From assembly GCF_003949795.1 (NCBI RefSeq), contig NZ_RPRY01000006.1, forward strand, positions 1 through 64,000: DNA of 64,000 nucleotides, in the 5' to 3' direction. Below, piece by piece: positions 33,865-44,756 of the stretch. Source of the stretch: Streptomyces sp. WAC06614. GTDB lineage: Bacteria; Actinomycetota; Actinomycetes; Streptomycetales; Streptomycetaceae. The stretch's first letter is position 1; each line of letters starts with the position of its first letter. The position numbers and the translations under genes were made by a program. The notes beneath the pieces are model-generated. The model worked only from the letters and a program-made list of their open reading frames with translations, was not told where the DNA came from and made no database searches.

Positions 33865-34653
33865 ATGGGCATGACGACACCTCAGGTCGTCGTCCACCGG
33901 GACAAGGAGCTGATGGCGCAGGCCGCCGCAGCCCGTCTCATCACGAAGATCGTCGACGCTCAGTCCGCCCGCGGCACCGCCTCGGTCGTCCTGACCGGCG
34001 GCCGCAACGGCAACGGCCTGCTCGCCGCGCTCGCGGCGGCCCCGGCCCGGGACGCCGTCGACTGGTCGCACCTGGACCTCTGGTGGGGCGACGAGCGGTA
34101 CGTCCCGGCCGACGATCCCGAGCGCAACCACACCCAGGCCCGCGAGGCCCTGCTGGACTCCGTCCCGCTGGACCCCGCCCGGGTCCACGTCATGCCGGCC
34201 TCCGACGGCCCGTACGGGCCCGACGTGGACGCCGCCGCGGCGGCCTACGCCGCCGAGCTGGCCCGGGCGGCGACCCCGGAGGACCACGGCCCTGTGCCGC
34301 AGTTCGACGTGCTGATGCTCGGCGTCGGGCCCGACACGCACGTGGCCAGCCTGTTCCCCGAGCACCCGGCGGCCCGGGAGACCGAGCGGACCGTGGTCGG
34401 CGTGCACGGCGCGCCCAAGCCGCCGCCCACCCGGATCTCGCTCACCATGCCCGCCATCCGCTCCGCCCGCGAGGTGTGGCTGCTGGCGGCCGGTGAGGAC
34501 AAGGCCGGCGCGGTCGCCATCGCCCTCGGCGGGGCGGGCTCGGTGCAGGCCCCGGCCGCGGCGGCGTACGGGCGGGCCCGCACCCTGTGGCTGCTGGACC
34601 GGACGGCCGCGGCCAAGCTTCCCCCCGCGATGTACCCGCCCGCGCTCTCCTAG
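33865..34653 (+). CDS. pgl: 6-phosphogluconolactonase
   Basis: 262 aa, hydrolyses 6-phosphogluconolactone after the Zwf step. The family motifs VVLTGGRNGNGLLAAL, WWGDERYVPADDPERN and DVLMLGVGPDTHVASLFPEH are all present. A GAAGG-like ribosome binding site lies upstream of ATG 33865. It is 209 nt from opcA and separated by the repeat and hairpins. It ends opposite pgi with a shared terminator. Confidence 0.95.
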   Translation: MGMTTPQVVVHRDKELMAQAAAARLITKIVDAQSARGTASVVLTGGRNGNGLLAALAAAPARDAVDWSHLDLWWGDERYVPADDPERNHTQAREALLDSVPLDPARVHVMPASDGPYGPDVDAAAAAYAAELARAATPEDHGPVPQFDVLMLGVGPDTHVASLFPEHPAARETERTVVGVHGAPKPPPTRISLTMPAIRSAREVWLLAAGEDKAGAVAIALGGAGSVQAPAAAAYGRARTLWLLDRTAAAKLPPAMYPPALS

Positions 34654-34671
34654 CCCCCGGCGCCCGCGTCC

Positions 34672-34702
34672 CCGAGCCCCGCACCCGTGGTGCGGGGCTC
34701 GG
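34672..34702. terminator. Bidirectional terminator between pgl and pgi
   Basis: A perfect 14-bp stem (34672-34685 with 34689-34702) and a 3-nt loop lie between convergent stops at 34653 and 34715. Confidence 0.85.
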
Positions 34703-34714
34703 TCCGTGTCCGGG

Positions 34715-36379
34715 TCAGCGGCCCCGCAGTTCGCGGTACGTGGCCACCAGCGCCTTGGTCGAGGGGTCCAGGCCGGGCACCTCGGCGCCCTCGGTCAGGG
34801 CCGGCTCCACCCGCTTGGCCAGGACCTTGCCGAGCTCGACGCCCCACTGGTCGAAGGAGTCGATGTTCCACACCGCGCCCTGGACGAACACCTTGTGCTC
34901 GTACAGCGCGATGAGCTGGCCCAGCACCGACGGGGTGAGCTCGGGGGCCAGGATCGTGGTCGTGGGGTGGTTGCCCCGGAAGGTCTTGTGCGGGACCAGC
35001 TCCTGCGCGACCCCCTCGGCCCGGACCTCGTCCGGGGTCTTGCCGAAGGCCAGTGCCTGGGTCTGGGCGAAGAAGTTGGCCATCAGCAGGTCGTGATGGG
35101 CCGCCAGGTCCGGGGACAGCTCGCCGACCGGGCGGGCGAAGCCGATGAAGTCGGCCGGGATCAGCTTCGTGCCCTGGTGGATCAGCTGGTAGTAGGCGTG
35201 CTGGCCGTTGGTGCCGGGCGTGCCCCAGACCACCGGGCCGGTCTGCCACTCGACCGGTTCGCCGTCCCGGTCCACGGACTTGCCGTTGGACTCCATGTCC
35301 AGCTGCTGGAGGTACGCGGTGAACCGCGAGAGGTAGTGGCTGTAGGGCAGCACGGCGTGCGACTGGGCGTCGAAGAAGGCGCCGTACCAGATGCCCAACA
35401 GGCCCAGCAGCAGCGGGGCGTTCTGCTCCGGCGGGGCCGTGCGGAAGTGCTCGTCGACGGTGCGGAAGCCCGCCAGCAGCTCACGGAAGGCGTCCGGGCC
35501 GATCGCGATCATCAGCGAGAGGCCGATCGCCGAGTCGAAGGAGTAACGGCCGCCGACCCAGTCCCAGAAGCCGAACATGTTGTCCGGGTCGATGCCGAAC
35601 TCCCGGACCTTCTCCTCGTTCGTGGACAGCGCCACGAAGTGCCGGGCCACGGCCGCCTGGTCGCCGCCCAGACCGGCGAGCAGCCAACTGCGGGCCGAGG
35701 TGGCGTTGGTGATGGTCTCGATGGTGGTGAAGGTCTTGGACGCGATGATGAACAGCGTCTCGGCCGGGTCCAGGTCCCGGACCGCCTCGTGCAGGTCGGC
35801 GCCGTCCACGTTGGAGACGAAGCGGAAGGTCATGCTCCGGTCAGTGAAGGCGCGCAGCGCCTCGTACGCCATCGCCGGTCCGAGGTCGGAGCCGCCGATG
35901 CCGATGTTGACCACGTTGCGGATGCGCCGGCCGGTGTGGCCCTTCCACTCGCCGGAGCGGACCCGGTCGGCGAAGCCGGCCATCTTGTCGAGCACCGCGT
36001 GCACGCCGGGGACCACGTCCTCGCCGTCCACCTCGACGACCGTGCCGGCGGGCGCGCGCAGCGCGGTGTGCAGCACCGCCCGGTCCTCGGTCACGTTGAT
36101 CTTCTCGCCGCGGAACATGGCGTCCCGCAGCTCCGCGACGCCCGTGGCGGCGGCGAGGTCGCGCAGCAGTGTGAGCGTCTCGTCCGTCACGAGGTGCTTG
36201 GAGTAGTCGATGTGCAGGTCGCCGACCCGCAGGGTGTAGCCGGTGCCCCGGCCCGGGTCCGCCGCGAACAGGTCCCGCAGGTGCGTCTGCCCCAGTTCCT
36301 CCCGGTGCTTGCCCAGGGCCAGCCACTCGGGGGTGCGGTTCAGCTTCGCCTTGCGGCCGTCTGCGTTCATCTCGGACAT
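34715..36379 (-). CDS. pgi: Glucose-6-phosphate isomerase
   Basis: 554 aa, interconverts glucose-6-phosphate and fructose-6-phosphate. The two family signatures are seen as [20 protein letters not shown] and [20 protein letters not shown], with [20 protein letters not shown] and [18 protein letters not shown]. The chosen ATG (36379) begins [10 protein letters not shown] and has GGAAGAAG upstream; an ATG nine nt downstream is possible. It stands apart from the plus-strand pentose cluster and faces it. Confidence 0.95.
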   Translation of the reverse strand: MSEMNADGRKAKLNRTPEWLALGKHREELGQTHLRDLFAADPGRGTGYTLRVGDLHIDYSKHLVTDETLTLLRDLAAATGVAELRDAMFRGEKINVTEDRAVLHTALRAPAGTVVEVDGEDVVPGVHAVLDKMAGFADRVRSGEWKGHTGRRIRNVVNIGIGGSDLGPAMAYEALRAFTDRSMTFRFVSNVDGADLHEAVRDLDPAETLFIIASKTFTTIETITNATSARSWLLAGLGGDQAAVARHFVALSTNEEKVREFGIDPDNMFGFWDWVGGRYSFDSAIGLSLMIAIGPDAFRELLAGFRTVDEHFRTAPPEQNAPLLLGLLGIWYGAFFDAQSHAVLPYSHYLSRFTAYLQQLDMESNGKSVDRDGEPVEWQTGPVVWGTPGTNGQHAYYQLIHQGTKLIPADFIGFARPVGELSPDLAAHHDLLMANFFAQTQALAFGKTPDEVRAEGVAQELVPHKTFRGNHPTTTILAPELTPSVLGQLIALYEHKVFVQGAVWNIDSFDQWGVELGKVLAKRVEPALTEGAEVPGLDPSTKALVATYRELRGR

Positions 36380-36456
36380 CAACCCACTTCTTCCGTCCTG
36401 TCGTGCCCCGCCATGACCCAACCTAAGGGATACGGAGCCCGACACCGCACACCAAC

Positions 36457-36498
36457 GGGCCCGGCCCGCGGGAGAGGTGTCTCCCACGGGCCGGGCCC
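36457..36498 (-). terminator. Terminator after rbpA
   Basis: A 12-bp stem (36457-36468 with 36487-36498) continues, after one mismatch, for 5 further pairs and closes with a 6-nt loop. It begins 24 nt after the rbpA stop and insulates it from pgi. Confidence 0.8.
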
Positions 36499-36522
36499 AG
36501 GTCCTGTGCGGCGGAAGTGCGG

Positions 36523-36858
36523 CTAGATCTCGCCCCGCAGCTTGGCGAGCGCCTCGGCGAGGATCGCCTCGCCGTCGGCGTCGGTGCGCCGCTCGCGCAC
36601 GTACGCCAGGTGCGTCTTGTACGGCTCGGTGCGCGGCGGGGCCGGGGGGTTGTCCCGGTCCTGGCCGGCGGGGAACCCGCACCGGGGGCAGTCCCAGGTG
36701 TCCGGTACCTGCGCGTCACTGGCGAAGCTCGGCTGGGTCTCGTGCCCGTTGGAGCACCAGAAGGAGATGCGCAGGCGCGGAGCGGACTCGCCCCGCTCGG
36801 CCTCGCCCATCGGCCCAGCTCCGACCCGACTTCCACGGATCGCGTTGCCACTTGCCAC
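36523..36858 (-). CDS. rbpA: RNA polymerase-binding protein RbpA
   Basis: 111 aa. RbpA binds the principal sigma factor and RNA polymerase and stabilises open complexes in actinobacteria. Visible parts are the N-terminal basic arm ([16 protein letters not shown]), the core domain with Cys residues in FWCSNGHE and WDCPRCG, and the C-terminal sigma-interacting helix ([19 protein letters not shown]). The start is GTG 36858, preceded by AGGGAG. A TACACT box (36901-36896) may be its -10 element. It is placed between pgi and secG and has its own terminator, so it is probably monocistronic. Confidence 0.95.
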   Translation of the reverse strand: MASGNAIRGSRVGAGPMGEAERGESAPRLRISFWCSNGHETQPSFASDAQVPDTWDCPRCGFPAGQDRDNPPAPPRTEPYKTHLAYVRERRTDADGEAILAEALAKLRGEI

Positions 36859-36923
36859 GGTCGTAACTCCCTGCGTGATGGTGCCGCGAAGCGCGAGTGT
36901 ACCGCGCTGTACCCGAGTTGGGG

Positions 36924-37160
36924 TCAGCTACCGGACTTCATCAGCAGGCCGAGGGCGACGATGCAGGCGAACCAGAGCGTGCCGACCACGACCGTGATGC
37001 GGTCGAGGTTCCGCTCGGCCACCGAGGAGCCGCCGACGGACGACTGCATGCCGCCACCGAACATGTCGGAGAGGCCGCCGCCCTTGCCCTTGTGCATCAG
37101 CACCAGCAGCATCAGCAGCAGGCTGAAGACGATGAGGGCGATCGAGAACCCCATGATCAC
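36924..37160 (-). CDS. secG: Preprotein translocase subunit SecG
   Basis: 78 aa with two membrane helices (FSIALIVFSLLLMLLVLMH and ITVVVGTLWFACIVALGLLM) joined by a Gly/Ser-rich cytoplasmic loop (KGKGGGLSDMFGGGMQSS). This is the usual SecG layout. It supports SecYEA-driven export. The start is GTG 37160; a TAGGGT box 6 nt upstream suggests a leaderless mRNA. Confidence 0.93.
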   Translation of the reverse strand: MIMGFSIALIVFSLLLMLLVLMHKGKGGGLSDMFGGGMQSSVGGSSVAERNLDRITVVVGTLWFACIVALGLLMKSGS

Positions 37161-37166
37161 GGCTGG

Positions 37167-37172
37167 ACCCTA
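37167..37172 (-). promoter_or_regulatory. -10 box TAGGGT for leaderless secG
   Basis: On the minus strand TAGGGT ends 6 nt before the secG GTG, just downstream of the tpiA terminator hairpin. No convincing -35 element was seen. Confidence 0.45.
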
Positions 37173-37190
37173 CCTATCTTGGTTGGTGAT

Positions 37191-37231
37191 GCGGGGGCCG
37201 GGTGCTGGGTACAGCCCGGTCCGGCCCCCGC
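37191..37231 (-). terminator. Terminator after tpiA
   Basis: A perfect 11-bp GC stem (37191-37201 with 37221-37231) with further pairing inside the loop lies 32 nt after the tpiA stop. Confidence 0.8.
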
Positions 37232-37262
37232 AAGGGTACGACGGATCCGCCCTACCGCATAC

Positions 37263-38039
37263 TCACTGGTCGCGGAAGCGGACGATCTTGACGAACTCGT
37301 CGGCGTCCAGCGCGGCACCGCCGACCAGGGCGCCGTCCACGTCGGGCTGGGCCATGATCGCGGCGATGTTGCCGGCCTTCACCGAGCCGCCGTACTGGAT
37401 GCGGACCTTGTCGGCCACGTCCTGGGAGTACAGCTCGGCCAGCCGGCCGCGGATCGCCCCGCAGACCTCCTGGGCGTCCTCGGGGGTGGCCACCTCGCCG
37501 GTGCCGATCGCCCAGACGGGCTCGTAGGCGATCACGATCGTCTCGGCCTGCTCGGCCGGGACGTCCTTGAGGCCGCCGTCGACCTGCGCGAGGGTGTGGG
37601 CGACCTGGTTGCCCGCCTTGCGGACGTCCAGGCCCTCGCCGACGCACAGGATCGGGGTGAGGCCGTGGGCGAAGGCGGCCTTGACCTTGGCGTTGCAGAG
37701 CTCGTCGCTCTCGCCGTGGTACTGGCGGCGCTCGCTGTGGCCCACGGCCACGTAGGTGCAGTTCAGCTTGGCGAGCATGGGGCCGGAGATCTCGCCGGTG
37801 TAGGCGCCCGAGGCGTGGGCGGAGAGGTCCTGGGCGCCGTACTTGATCTTCAGCTTGTCGCCGTCGACGAGGGTCTGGACGGACCGCAGGTCGGTGAAGG
37901 GCGGCAGCACCGCGACCTCGACCGCGTCGTAGTCCTTGTCGGAGAGGGCGAAGGCGAGCTTCTGGACGTGGGCGATGGCCTCAAGGTGGTTGAGGTTCAT
38001 CTTCCAGTTGCCCGCCATCAGGGGGGTACGCGTGCTCAC
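37263..38039 (-). CDS. tpiA: Triosephosphate isomerase
   Basis: 258 aa, the TIM-barrel enzyme that interconverts dihydroxyacetone phosphate and glyceraldehyde-3-phosphate. Substrate Lys lies in [10 protein letters not shown], His in [13 protein letters not shown] and the catalytic Glu in [14 protein letters not shown]. It follows pgk after 6 nt, so both are co-transcribed. Confidence 0.96.
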   Translation of the reverse strand: MSTRTPLMAGNWKMNLNHLEAIAHVQKLAFALSDKDYDAVEVAVLPPFTDLRSVQTLVDGDKLKIKYGAQDLSAHASGAYTGEISGPMLAKLNCTYVAVGHSERRQYHGESDELCNAKVKAAFAHGLTPILCVGEGLDVRKAGNQVAHTLAQVDGGLKDVPAEQAETIVIAYEPVWAIGTGEVATPEDAQEVCGAIRGRLAELYSQDVADKVRIQYGGSVKAGNIAAIMAQPDVDGALVGGAALDADEFVKIVRFRDQ

Positions 38040-38045
38040 GGTGGT

Positions 38046-39257
38046 TCAGTCCTCCAGTGCGGCGAGGCCGGGGAGCGTCTTGCCCTCGAGGTATTCGAGG
38101 CTGGCGCCACCGCCGGTCGAGATGTGGCCGAAGGCGTTCTCGTCGAAGCCCAGCGTGCGCACGGCCGCGGCCGAGTCGCCACCGCCGACGACGGTGAAGG
38201 CGCTGGAGTCGACGAGGGCCTGCGCGATCGCGCGGGTGCCGCCGGCGTAGTCGGGGTGCTCGAAGACGCCCACCGGACCGTTCCAGAACACGGTCGCGGC
38301 GTCGGCGATCTTCGACGCGTACAGCTCACGGGTCTTCGGACCGATGTCCAGACCCTCCTTGTCGGCGGGGATCTTGTCCGCGTCGACGGTGATGAAGTCG
38401 GCCGGGGCCTTGGTCTTGAGGTCGGGGAAGTCCGCGGAGGCCAGGACGTCGACCGGCAGGACCAGCTCGACGCCGTTCGCCTCGGCGCGGGCCATGTACT
38501 CCTTGACCGTGTCGACCTGGTCCCTCTGCAGCAGCGAGATGCCGACTTCGTAGCCCTTGGCGTGCAGGAAGGTGTAGGCCATGCCGCCGCCGATCAGCAG
38601 GCGGTCGGCCTTGCCGAGCAGCTCGTCGATGACGGCGAGCTTGTCGGAGACCTTGGCACCGCCGAGGACGACCACGTACGGGCGCTTGACCTCGTCGGTG
38701 AGCTTCTTCAGGACGCCGACCTCGGTGCCGATCAGGTAGCCGGCCGCGTGCGGCAGGCGCGAGGGCAGGTCGTAGACCGAGGCGTGCTTGCGGTGCACGG
38801 CACCGAAGCCGTCGCCGACGTAGAGGTCGGCGAGCTCGGCGAGCTGGTCGGCGAAGGCGCCGCGCTCGGCGTCGTCCTTCGCGGTCTCGCCGGCGTTGAA
38901 GCGGAGGTTCTCGATGACGGCGACCTGGCCGTCGGTGAGGGCCGCGACGGCCGCCTTGGCGGACTCGCCGACGGTGTCGGTGGCGAACGCGACGTCCTGG
39001 CCGAGCAGTTCGCCCAGTCGCGCGGCGGCGGGGGCCAGCGAGAACGCCGGGTCCGGGGCGCCCTTGGGGCGGCCCAGGTGGGAGGCGACGATCACGCGGG
39101 CGCCGGCCCCGGCGAGCGCGGCGACGGTGGGCGCCACGGCGCGGATGCGGCCGTCGTCCGTGATGGTGGTGCCGTCGAGCGGCACGTTGAGGTCGGCGCG
39201 GACGAAGACCCGCTTGCCGGAGACGCCCTCGGCGAGGAGTTCGTCGATCGTCTTCAT
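38046..39257 (-). CDS. pgk: Phosphoglycerate kinase
   Basis: 403 aa, ATP-forming step of glycolysis. RVFVRADLNVPLDG (substrate site), IVASHLGRPKGAPD, YVVVLGGAKVSDKL and the nucleotide motif TVVGGGDSAAAVRTLG are conserved. The start ATG 39257 has AAAGGAGT upstream; the frame to 39308 is rejected because it lacks such a signal and reads into the hairpin region. It lies downstream of gap behind a hairpin. Confidence 0.96.
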   Translation of the reverse strand: MKTIDELLAEGVSGKRVFVRADLNVPLDGTTITDDGRIRAVAPTVAALAGAGARVIVASHLGRPKGAPDPAFSLAPAAARLGELLGQDVAFATDTVGESAKAAVAALTDGQVAVIENLRFNAGETAKDDAERGAFADQLAELADLYVGDGFGAVHRKHASVYDLPSRLPHAAGYLIGTEVGVLKKLTDEVKRPYVVVLGGAKVSDKLAVIDELLGKADRLLIGGGMAYTFLHAKGYEVGISLLQRDQVDTVKEYMARAEANGVELVLPVDVLASADFPDLKTKAPADFITVDADKIPADKEGLDIGPKTRELYASKIADAATVFWNGPVGVFEHPDYAGGTRAIAQALVDSSAFTVVGGGDSAAAVRTLGFDENAFGHISTGGGASLEYLEGKTLPGLAALED

Positions 39258-39312
39258 GGTGTTTCTGACTCCTTTGACGCCCGTGTAGAGGCGAAGAACG
39301 ACAGGCAAACTA

Positions 39313-39352
39313 CAGGGTCCGGGCGGCGCGTCGTCGCGCCACCCGGACCCTG
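39313..39352 (-). terminator. Hairpin between gap and pgk
   Basis: Outer 11-bp stem (39313-39323 with 39342-39352) plus an inner 6-bp GGCGCG/CGCGCC stem. It begins 32 nt after the gap stop in the direction of pgk. It may terminate most gap transcripts or act as an attenuator or stabiliser, making gap more abundant than pgk and tpiA. Confidence 0.75.
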
Positions 39353-39383
39353 GGCTTTCACATCGCGGTTACCGCTCCGACGA

Positions 39384-40586
<1,203 letters not shown>

Positions 40587-43565
40587 TCACTCTCCGTCGC
40601 CGTAGGGGCGGTGGTGGAGGGAGCGGAGTGCCTTACCGATCAGTAGAGCCCGATCGACGGGCTTCTGGAGGTGCTCCAGGCCGAAACCGAGGAGCACCGT
40701 GTCACGCGTAGTGACCGAGGAGAAGGACTTGAACAGCTCCCCGCTGCGGGACCAGTCGCCCGCGACGTCCGGACTTCCGGCCGGAGCGCCGGGGGTGGTC
40801 CAGACACCGAGCGAGCTCTCGAAGCCCTCGTTCTCCTTGTCGGTGCCGCCGACGACCAGGCGCGCGTCGTCCGCGAAGACCCCCCGGCCGCCGCTGCCCG
40901 GGTCGGTGACGTAGGACAGCGAGACCTCGACCGTCCGGCCCGCGTAGGCGCTCAGGTCGAAGCTGACGTCCTTCCAGCCGCCGGAGGAGCCGGTGAAGCC
41001 GTTCCAGGCACCGGAGGTGCCGGTGGCGGTGCAACTGCCGCCGGCCAGGGTCAGGTAGTGCTTCAGGAAGGGGTGGGCGCCCACGTAGAAGCCCTCACCG
41101 CAGTCCGCGGGCACCGTGGTGCGGGTCAGTCCCGACAGCTCGGGCAGCGTGGTCCAGTCGTCCGCGCCGGGGGCGTGGGCCTCCAGCAGGACGTGGTCGT
41201 AGTCCTTCTCCACGTTCCAGGACAACGCCATCCGCAGCTGCGGCCGGTCGGCCGCGGTGACCCGGGTGAGGTCGATCGTGCGGACCAGGCGCCGGTAGTC
41301 GTTGTCCTCGTGGGTGGCCGCGGCCATCCACGCGCCGGTGCGGGGGGCGTACGGGTTCACGACTCCGGCGTACCCGCCCGACTGCGCGCTGGTGAACTGC
41401 GGGAACTGCGCCGCCGGCAGGCTGTCGGAGGTGACGGTGAAGGCACCGGCGGCGTCGAGCGGGTTGCCCGCCGCGTCGCCGAGCGCGCCGCCCGCGCCGG
41501 CCAGGGCGCCCGCCCCGGTGAACCCGGTCGCGCCGCGGGCGCCGGCCCGGGCGTAGGCGCCGAGGTAGTACTGGCTGAAGTCGTCGGTCACGGCGTCGCC
41601 GATCTCGACGTCACCGCCCGCGAGCTCGCCGGCCTCGATCAGCTTGCCGCCCTCGTTGAGGAAGTCGCGCACGGCGAGCTGGGTGGCCCCGCCGGGGGCC
41701 CGGGCGCCGGTGTAGTGGACCGCCGTGCCGAAGTGGGAGAGCACGCCCAGGGGATGCGGCACGCCCTGGGTGGCGACGTCCCAGACGGCCGCGGACCGGC
41801 CGTTGGCGCGCAGCGCGTCCACGTAGCTGCGGGCGTGCTGCGCCGGGGCGCCCTCCTCGGCGATCACAAGCACGTCGGCGCGCGGCCGGTCGGCCACCGT
41901 GTACGTGAAGTGCTCGCTGGAGACCTGGCGGCCGGAGTCCGGGTCCCGGCCGGTGAACCAGACCTCGACCTTGTCGCCGGGGCGGGCGCCGCCGACCTCG
42001 GCCCGGTACTGGTCGAAGTACAGGTTGTCCTTGCCGCCGTAGACCTTGCCGCCCTTCCACGGACGCAGGTCCTCGTCGTGCGGGCGTCCGCCGTTGACGC
42101 GGTACGTGAGCCGCTTGTCGCGCAGCGACTTGCGGGCGGTGACGGAGACCTCCTGCTCCTGGCCGCGGGCGGCCCAGGAGGTGGTGAAGGTGTCGGGGGT
42201 GAAGTCGGGGGCCGTCAGGCCCACCGAGGAGGACGGCCGGTCGGGGTGGGCGGCGGTCTCGGCGACGGAGAGCGCGAAGGGGACGTTCTTGGCGAACTCC
42301 CCCTGGATCAGCTTCTCGTCGTCGGGGAAGTTGAAGCCGGACCGGCAGTCCTCGGGCTTCCACCGGTCGTCCGGGTCGATGCGGGAGGCGGTCTGGCACG
42401 TGGTCATCTCCGGCGTGAACATCATCATGCCGTTGACGTTGGCGGCCTGCCCGTCGGCCTCGCCGTTGGTGGTGTACAGCTCGGAGGAGACCTGCGGGTG
42501 GTAGCCGGGGACCGCCGGGTTGTCCGGGGTGCCGGCGAGCGCCTTGTACAGGACGTCGTCCGGGGTCGGGGTGGCCACCTGCCAGCCCACGCCGTAGAGC
42601 AGCAGTTCGGCGGCGGAGTGGTAGTTGATGCCGTACGTGAAGCCGATGCGCTTCTCGAAGGCGTCGAGGGCGACGGTCTCGGGCTCGGAGGAGGGGGCGG
42701 GGCCGCGGTAGGTCTCGCTCGCCGGGTTCGGTGAGGAACCCTCGTTGTCGTAGCCCCACCTGTAGGCGAAGTTGCGGTTGAGGTCGACACCGTCGCCTGC
42801 GGCGATCTTCCCGTCCCCGTCGGTGTCGCGCAGGTTCTTGCGCCACAGCCGCTGTCCGTCGGGCGCGTGTGTGTAGTCGTAGCCGTCGGGGTTGGCCGAG
42901 AGCAGGAACCACAGCTCGGTGGAGTCCACGATGCCGGTGATCCGCTGGTCCTTGCCGTAGCCGTCGAGCACGTGGTGCATCAGCCGCCGGGTCATCTCCG
43001 GGGTGATCCACTCGCGGGCGTGCTGGTTGGACATGTACAGCACGGACGGCTTGGCCCCGTCGCGGATCTCCTTGGCGTTCTTGGTGACCTTCAGGGCGAG
43101 GATGTCCTTGCCCCGGACGGTCTTGCCGAGGGAGACGACCTTGGTCAGGGCCGGGTTCTGCTGGGCGGTGCGCAGGATCTCCTCCTGCAGGCCGCCGGGG
43201 CCGCTGTACGGGCGGAACACCCCGTCCCCGGCCGCCCGGCCGCGGGCCGCGGCCCGCTCGGGCACGGTGCGCTCGGTGAGCCGGACGCCCTTGGCGCCGA
43301 GTTCCTGGGCCTGGGCGGTGGTGAGGAAGAGCTCGACCTTGGTGGTGCCCCGGTCGGGGGCGCGTTCACCGAGTTCGTGGGCGTCCTGGCCGGCGGCGAG
43401 GACGAGCGGGACCTGTTCCCGGGTGATGTCGGCGTCGTAGACCCGGACCTCGTCGGCGGCCGGCGCGGGACCGGTGCCGGGGACGGCCTGGGCGGTCGGT
43501 ACGGCGGCGAGCGAACCTAATGCGAGTGCGCTGGCGGCGAGGAACGATCTCGCGCGGAGCCTCAT
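40587..43565 (-). CDS. Secreted M14 zinc carboxypeptidase
   Basis: 992 aa with a Sec signal peptide (MRLRARSFLAASALALGSLA, cleavage after AQA). An M14 catalytic domain follows at about residues 115-450. Zinc ligands are His and Glu in NQHAREWITPEM and a later His in INYHSAAELLLYG; the catalytic Glu is probably in FALSVAETAAHP. The remaining 500 residues hold beta-rich domains, one resembling a glutamine-amidotransferase-like Rossmann fold (ADVLVIAEEGAPAQHARSYV) and a jelly-roll-like module near the end. It should degrade extracellular proteins. ATG 43565 starts the signal peptide; a TTGACA at 43638-43633 lies at promoter distance and argues against the longer frame from 43625. Confidence 0.88.
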   Translation of the reverse strand: MRLRARSFLAASALALGSLAAVPTAQAVPGTGPAPAADEVRVYDADITREQVPLVLAAGQDAHELGERAPDRGTTKVELFLTTAQAQELGAKGVRLTERTVPERAAARGRAAGDGVFRPYSGPGGLQEEILRTAQQNPALTKVVSLGKTVRGKDILALKVTKNAKEIRDGAKPSVLYMSNQHAREWITPEMTRRLMHHVLDGYGKDQRITGIVDSTELWFLLSANPDGYDYTHAPDGQRLWRKNLRDTDGDGKIAAGDGVDLNRNFAYRWGYDNEGSSPNPASETYRGPAPSSEPETVALDAFEKRIGFTYGINYHSAAELLLYGVGWQVATPTPDDVLYKALAGTPDNPAVPGYHPQVSSELYTTNGEADGQAANVNGMMMFTPEMTTCQTASRIDPDDRWKPEDCRSGFNFPDDEKLIQGEFAKNVPFALSVAETAAHPDRPSSSVGLTAPDFTPDTFTTSWAARGQEQEVSVTARKSLRDKRLTYRVNGGRPHDEDLRPWKGGKVYGGKDNLYFDQYRAEVGGARPGDKVEVWFTGRDPDSGRQVSSEHFTYTVADRPRADVLVIAEEGAPAQHARSYVDALRANGRSAAVWDVATQGVPHPLGVLSHFGTAVHYTGARAPGGATQLAVRDFLNEGGKLIEAGELAGGDVEIGDAVTDDFSQYYLGAYARAGARGATGFTGAGALAGAGGALGDAAGNPLDAAGAFTVTSDSLPAAQFPQFTSAQSGGYAGVVNPYAPRTGAWMAAATHEDNDYRRLVRTIDLTRVTAADRPQLRMALSWNVEKDYDHVLLEAHAPGADDWTTLPELSGLTRTTVPADCGEGFYVGAHPFLKHYLTLAGGSCTATGTSGAWNGFTGSSGGWKDVSFDLSAYAGRTVEVSLSYVTDPGSGGRGVFADDARLVVGGTDKENEGFESSLGVWTTPGAPAGSPDVAGDWSRSGELFKSFSSVTTRDTVLLGFGLEHLQKPVDRALLIGKALRSLHHRPYGDGE

Positions 43566-43661
43566 ATGCCCCCCTGGGCGTCGTAGGCCACGAAAGCGGT
43601 CGGACGACAGGCTCACGACCCGCACATGCCCATGTCAATGGTGCGTGCCGCGCCACGCGCT

Positions 43662-43698
43662 CGAAGGGCCCGTACGCGTGAGGCGTACGGGCCCTTCG
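43662..43698 (-). terminator. Terminator of the uvrC-rapZ-yvcK-whiA operon
   Basis: A perfect 16-bp stem (43662-43677 with 43683-43698) and a 5-nt loop lie 68 nt after the whiA stop. Confidence 0.85.
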
Positions 43699-43766
43699 GA
43701 GCAGTCGGCGGCGCGGCCCGCCGGGGCGGCCCGGCGGGCGGCCGGGGCCGGGGCCGGCCGGGGGCG

Positions 43767-44756
43767 TCAGCCGGCCAGGTTGTCCGCCATCTCCTCGGTG
43801 AGGTTGGACTCCGTCCCCGGGATGCCCAGGTCCTGCGCCCGCTTGTCGGCCATGGCCAGCAGGCGGCGGATCCGGCCGGCGACCGCGTCCTTGGTCAGCG
43901 GGGGGTCGGCCAGGGCGCCGAGCTCCTCCAGGGAGGCCTGCTTGTGCTCCATGCGCAGCCGGCCGGCGGCGGCGAGGTGCTCGGGCACCTCCTCCCCGAG
44001 GATCTCCAGGGCGCGCTGGACCCGGGCTCCGGCGGCCACGGCCGCGCGGGCGGACCGGCGCAGGTTGGCGTCGTCGAAGTTGGCCAGTCGGTTGGCGGTG
44101 GCGCGCACCTCGCGCCGCATCCGCCGCTCCTCCCACGCCAGCACCGACTCGTGGGCCCCCAGCCGCGTCAGCAGGGCGCCGATCGCGTCACCGTCACGGA
44201 CGACGACCCGGTCGACCCCGCGCACCTCGCGGGCCTTGGCGGCGATCGAGAGCCTGCGGGCGGCGCCCACCAGGGCCAGGGCCGCCTCCGGTCCGGGGCA
44301 GGTGACCTCCAGGGAGGAGGACCGGCCCGGCTCGGTCAGCGAACCGTGGGCCAGGAAGGCGCCGCGCCAGGCTGCCTCGGCGTCGCACGTGGCCCCGGAG
44401 ACCACCTGCGGCGGCAGGCCGCGGATGGGCCGGCCGCGGCCGTCGACCAGGCCTGTCTGGCGGGCGAGCTGGTCACCGCCGGCCACCACCCGGACGACGT
44501 AGCGGCTGCCGCGCCGCAGCCCGCCCGGGGCCATGACCACGAGGTCCGAGGAATGGCCGAAGATCTCCAGGATGTCCTTGCGCAGCCGGCGCGCGGCGAT
44601 CCCGGTGTCCAGCTCCGCCTCGATGACGATCCGCCCGCTCACCAGGTGCAGGCCGCCGGCGAACCGGAGGATCGCCGAGACCTCTGCCTTCCGGCAGCAG
44701 GTCCGGGTGACGGGGAGCCGGGAGATCTCATCCTTCACCGCTGGCGTCATCGCCAT
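43767..44756 (-). CDS. whiA: Sporulation transcription factor WhiA
   Basis: 329 aa. The N-terminal two-thirds resemble a LAGLIDADG homing-endonuclease fold without its catalytic acids ([40 protein letters not shown]). The C-terminal part is a sigma-region-4-like helix-turn-helix ([20 protein letters not shown]). WhiA acts with WhiB on genes for aerial hyphal growth arrest and septation. The start region overlaps the yvcK stop by 10 nt, so whiA is translated as the last cistron of the uvrC operon. No internal promoter was looked for beyond inspection. Confidence 0.96.
   Translation of the reverse strand: MAMTPAVKDEISRLPVTRTCCRKAEVSAILRFAGGLHLVSGRIVIEAELDTGIAARRLRKDILEIFGHSSDLVVMAPGGLRRGSRYVVRVVAGGDQLARQTGLVDGRGRPIRGLPPQVVSGATCDAEAAWRGAFLAHGSLTEPGRSSSLEVTCPGPEAALALVGAARRLSIAAKAREVRGVDRVVVRDGDAIGALLTRLGAHESVLAWEERRMRREVRATANRLANFDDANLRRSARAAVAAGARVQRALEILGEEVPEHLAAAGRLRMEHKQASLEELGALADPPLTKDAVAGRIRRLLAMADKRAQDLGIPGTESNLTEEMADNLAG

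Noticed and set aside
36524-36858. RbpA gene as evidence of a transferred or resistance island
   Set aside because: RbpA is a normal transcription factor of actinobacteria and its neighbours pgi and secG are core genes, so nothing indicates transfer.
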